NCBI GenBank assembly: GCA_030544235.1
Contig: CM060465.1
Span: 12,782,001-12,846,000 of the forward strand
DNA from: Lepturacanthus savala
Lineage: Eukaryota > Chordata > Actinopteri > Scombriformes > Trichiuridae
Length of the DNA stretch: 64,000 nt
Reading direction: 5' to 3'
Below, piece by piece: positions 61,441-64,000 of this stretch. Position 1 is the first letter of the stretch. Every line of letters starts with the position of its first letter. The notes beneath the pieces were generated by a model. That model saw nothing but the letters and a program-made list of their open reading frames with translations. It made no database searches and was not told the DNA's origin. A program made the position numbers and the translations under genes.

Positions 61441-61700
61441 ATCTGCATATTCATATCAACCCTATAAACTTTTAAGGAAATTAAAACATTTTGAAATACG
61501 TCTCAAATCCTACACCACTGGACTTCAGCTGGTGTAAATAAACCCATAGAGACCCACTCACATAAATTAGGCTGTGAATACAACGCTTTAAGCTATTGTG
61601 CATCACAATAAAATACCCACGTTAAAACTACATTGATTTCATGTAAATGTTACACTCATGATCACAACCTGCAACTCTTATGGGGGGAAAAAAGATGCTC

Positions 61701-62116
61701 CAGCAACAAGAAACTGGGCGGCAGCGTAGAGGGCATCCTGCTCTTTGATTGGCTGCAGCCGCTGTCAATCAGGCGTGACGGGCTCCGCAGCACCGCCCAC
61801 AGACGCACAGCGGCAGCGCAGCTTCCACCGACGATGATATTCAAGGCACTTGCGGCTCGTCTGCAGCGATAGGAGAAAAAGAGGAGAGGAGAGAGAGATA
61901 GAGGTAAAAAGAAAAAAGATAACCTCACCTCCTCAAACAGCGAGTGAGGTAGGGAAACCGAGAAGCTCCAGAGGAAGAGAGAGAGGAGGAGGAGAAGAAG
62001 AAGAGGCTGTGGAGTAAACACAACAGACAGCAGCGGCTTGGACCTCCAGCGAGGACTGTTTTAATTGTCTGCGCTTCGTTAGAAAGTATCTGATTTTTTT
62101 TCACACAGATTCGACC
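61701..62116 (+). promoter_or_regulatory. brsk2: brsk2 promoter and 5'UTR
   Basis: GC-rich stretch with an inverted CCAAT box (GATTGGCTG, 61747-61755), then a purine (GA) tract at 61865-62010 and the ATG at 62117. No TATA box seen. The start of transcription is not fixed. Confidence 0.5.
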
Positions 62117-62210
62117 ATGTCATCGTCCGGGAAAGACAACAGCGGTGCCCAACACGCCAATTACGTGGGACCTTACCGTTTGGAGAAGACGCTCGGGAAA
62201 GGACAGACAG
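62117..62210 (+). CDS. brsk2: BRSK2 (SAD-A) kinase, first coding exon, partial
   Basis: Brain-specific serine/threonine kinase of the AMPK-related family, acting in neuronal polarity and vesicle release. This exon gives 31 codons plus one base. Its start MSSSGKDNSGAQHANYVGPY and the following YRLEKTLGKGQTG, which opens the kinase domain (glycine loop), match BRSK2. GTTAGT donor at 62211. The rest lies beyond the window. Confidence 0.92.
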
Positions 62211-64000
62211 GTTAGTTGGGACAGCTTGCTCCGCTGCATCCTCTATCTCTCTTTTTTTTAAATTTAATTACACAATTTATTTTCGGAGCGCTCCGCCGCG
62301 AGTTGAAAATGTGACCGACTGCGTGTCTGCAGGTGATAAATAACTAAGCGTTTAGTTAGAAACACCTGCCCAGCCTGGTGGGGAGGGAGGGAGGGGGGGT
62401 ATTTATTTATTTATTTTTCTTGAGGGGGGTGTGTGTGTTATTTATTTATTTTTACCGGCGAGTTGACATAACCATTGTTCATGCAGTGTGGGACAGGAGG
62501 GGATTTAGGTGATATTGCTTTACGTTGGCTTGTTTGCTGTGCGTTGGCGTTGGACTGTGTGTGCGTGTGTGTGTGTAGAAGTGTATATGTGTGTGTGCGC
62601 GTGTGTGTTTCCAGCACCAGAGCAGCGTCTAAACCGTCCAACGCCAAAATAAAAAATGATGACGGTATGATGGGCTATAAAAATGAACTTTTTGTGTCCC
62701 CTCCTGTGTGTGTATGTGTGTGTGCGTGAGAGCGTCCTCTGATTGGTGCACAACGCCTGTTAATCCCGATTTGCCTGATACATTGATCTATTCTTAGTCG
62801 CAGGCAGGCGTTTCTCCTTTAGGCTCCGAATGTTGGCTCTGCAATACGTGGGTTTCCTCTTGATATGGAGCACAAGGTCCCACCTTGACAGATCACACCG
62901 CGAGCAGAGCTGGGAATATAAGAGCTACTGTATATTCATGAACCCCCTAAGTGGACTGATTGGCTTCCTTTAATCAGGAGCACATGCTGTATAACAGCAT
63001 GGACAGCAATGACACTGCAGTTTGTTAAAAAGTTGCATAGTGATGGTTTAAGCAGGACTTCATTCCATCGTATTTGATGCCACTCAGGGGTGCAGATATG
63101 CATGAGTATATTGTGCAGTGGTCCGGTCCTGTTGTCAAGCATTTGGTAGTGAGGATCTTCTGCGGTGGTCAAGCACAGCTACATGGATCCGATGAGGCAG
63201 GCACAGCCCAGTGTAGGCAGGTGGCAGGAGTGATGCAGCATGCGCCGCCAGCTCGCCACTCTTAAAGATAGATGGAGAAAGAGAGGGAGTCTGAGACTTT
63301 TTTCCTCCTCTCTCCCTCGCTCCCGTTGAGAGATTTGCCTCCCATCTGTTGTCTAAAACGGCTACAATAGGCGTTCCTTTCCCTCTACCCGGTCCAGCTG
63401 GTCACGCTGAGCAGTGTAAATGTTTTTGAGTGTTCTCTCAGACAGTATGCTTTTCTTGAAATATTCTACCCGGTCAATTCTTTCACCTGGAAGGATCTGG
63501 GGTCTCTATGTCTTCCCATGCTGCCTACATAACTAATGCCCCTTTTTAGATGCATGTTTCCTAATTGTGATGCACCCATACAGGCAGTTCACTGCTATAT
63601 ACCTGCAGTGTGATGAGTGTAGTCGGATCCAACAATGGGTATGAATGTTCCAGTTGGTTCTTTCATAACAGATTAATAACAAATGCAATATTAAATGCAA
63701 ATTGACTCGTCTCCCTCTCCTCTGCTTCTCTAGGAAATAATTTGTGCTAATGTCTCACTCACAGAGAGACTTGGCTTTCTTTTCAGTTTACTCTTAGGAG
63801 TGTCTAATGGCTGTTTATGGCGGTATGGAGCTGGCACTACGGACTGCTGGGTACAGACGTTTAATGACACGTTGTCGCTGAGATCATCCATGGCTCATGA
63901 TGTATTTATATAAGTGTTTGTGGCAGATTTTCATCAGTGTATCTTACTTGGCTCATATGGATGGAAGCCATGCATACATTACAGGGCAGCTTGATTCATA
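62211..64000 (+). other. brsk2: brsk2 intron 1 (start)
   Basis: No second exon before the end of the window. Contains short TG tracts (62560-62610, 62705-62725) and GGGA runs near 62380. Confidence 0.7.

Larger units (their letters stand above)
45601..61700. other. 16-kb gene-poor interval between ldha and brsk2
   Basis: No convincing coding gene. It holds a SINE (46179-46521), a dispersed repeat (47050-47330), a 33-bp tandem duplication (49207-49272), several TG/CA microsatellites, a possible isolated exon (53565-53641), a GC-rich island (58630-58790), a hAT-like end (59805-59885) and a 21-bp minisatellite (60546-60660). A GC-richer stretch at 51750-52080 encodes nothing recognisable. ldha and brsk2 start divergently from here, so it likely includes brsk2 control elements. 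Confidence 0.5.

Overview
This is nuclear DNA of a teleost fish, probably a percomorph. It has short-exon vertebrate genes with GT/AG introns, AT-rich intergenic DNA, many (TG)n and (TA)n microsatellites, Tc1-like MITEs and a teleost SINE. The ldha protein has the fish muscle LDH-A character (ends KELTL). The gene content matches human 11p15 (HRAS, UEVLD/TSG101/LDHA, BRSK2).

Layout: hras (+) covers about 1-15.8 kb, with a probable non-coding first exon, four coding exons (8796-12565) and a 3'UTR split by an intron just after the stop. A tandem cluster of three genes carrying a UEV domain follows, all on +. The first is a 188-residue UEV-only gene (16777-18255). The second is a TRIM-UEV composite (20051-25784). 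The third is full-length tsg101 (27788-35114, 390 residues). ldha (332 residues) runs on - from 45.4 to 39.2 kb. About 16 kb of gene-poor DNA then leads to the first coding exon of brsk2 (+, 62117-62210), whose first intron runs off the window.

The main discovery is the middle gene of the cluster. Nine exons in matching phases encode RING, B-box 1, B-box 2, coiled coil, and then a UEV domain about 95% identical in DNA to the neighbouring tsg101. The UEV takes the place where TRIM proteins often carry B30.2. It keeps the residues with which TSG101 binds P(T/S)AP peptides and ubiquitin. The architecture recalls TRIM5-cyclophilin fusions: a TRIM E3 ligase whose target-recognition module has been swapped for a captured host domain. 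Possible targets are PTAP late-domain proteins of retroviruses, or the cell's own ESCRT proteins, including TSG101, which carries an internal PTAP. Both are inference; no expression or database search was possible.

Other points: the UEV-only gene lies where UEVLD lies in mammals but has no lactate-dehydrogenase-like domain. An LTR-like segment with TATA box, AATAAA and a perfect 12-bp hairpin sits in the intron joining the TRIM and UEV halves. A broken hAT BED-finger relic lies in an ldha intron. Two SINE copies in opposite orientation still have target-site duplications.
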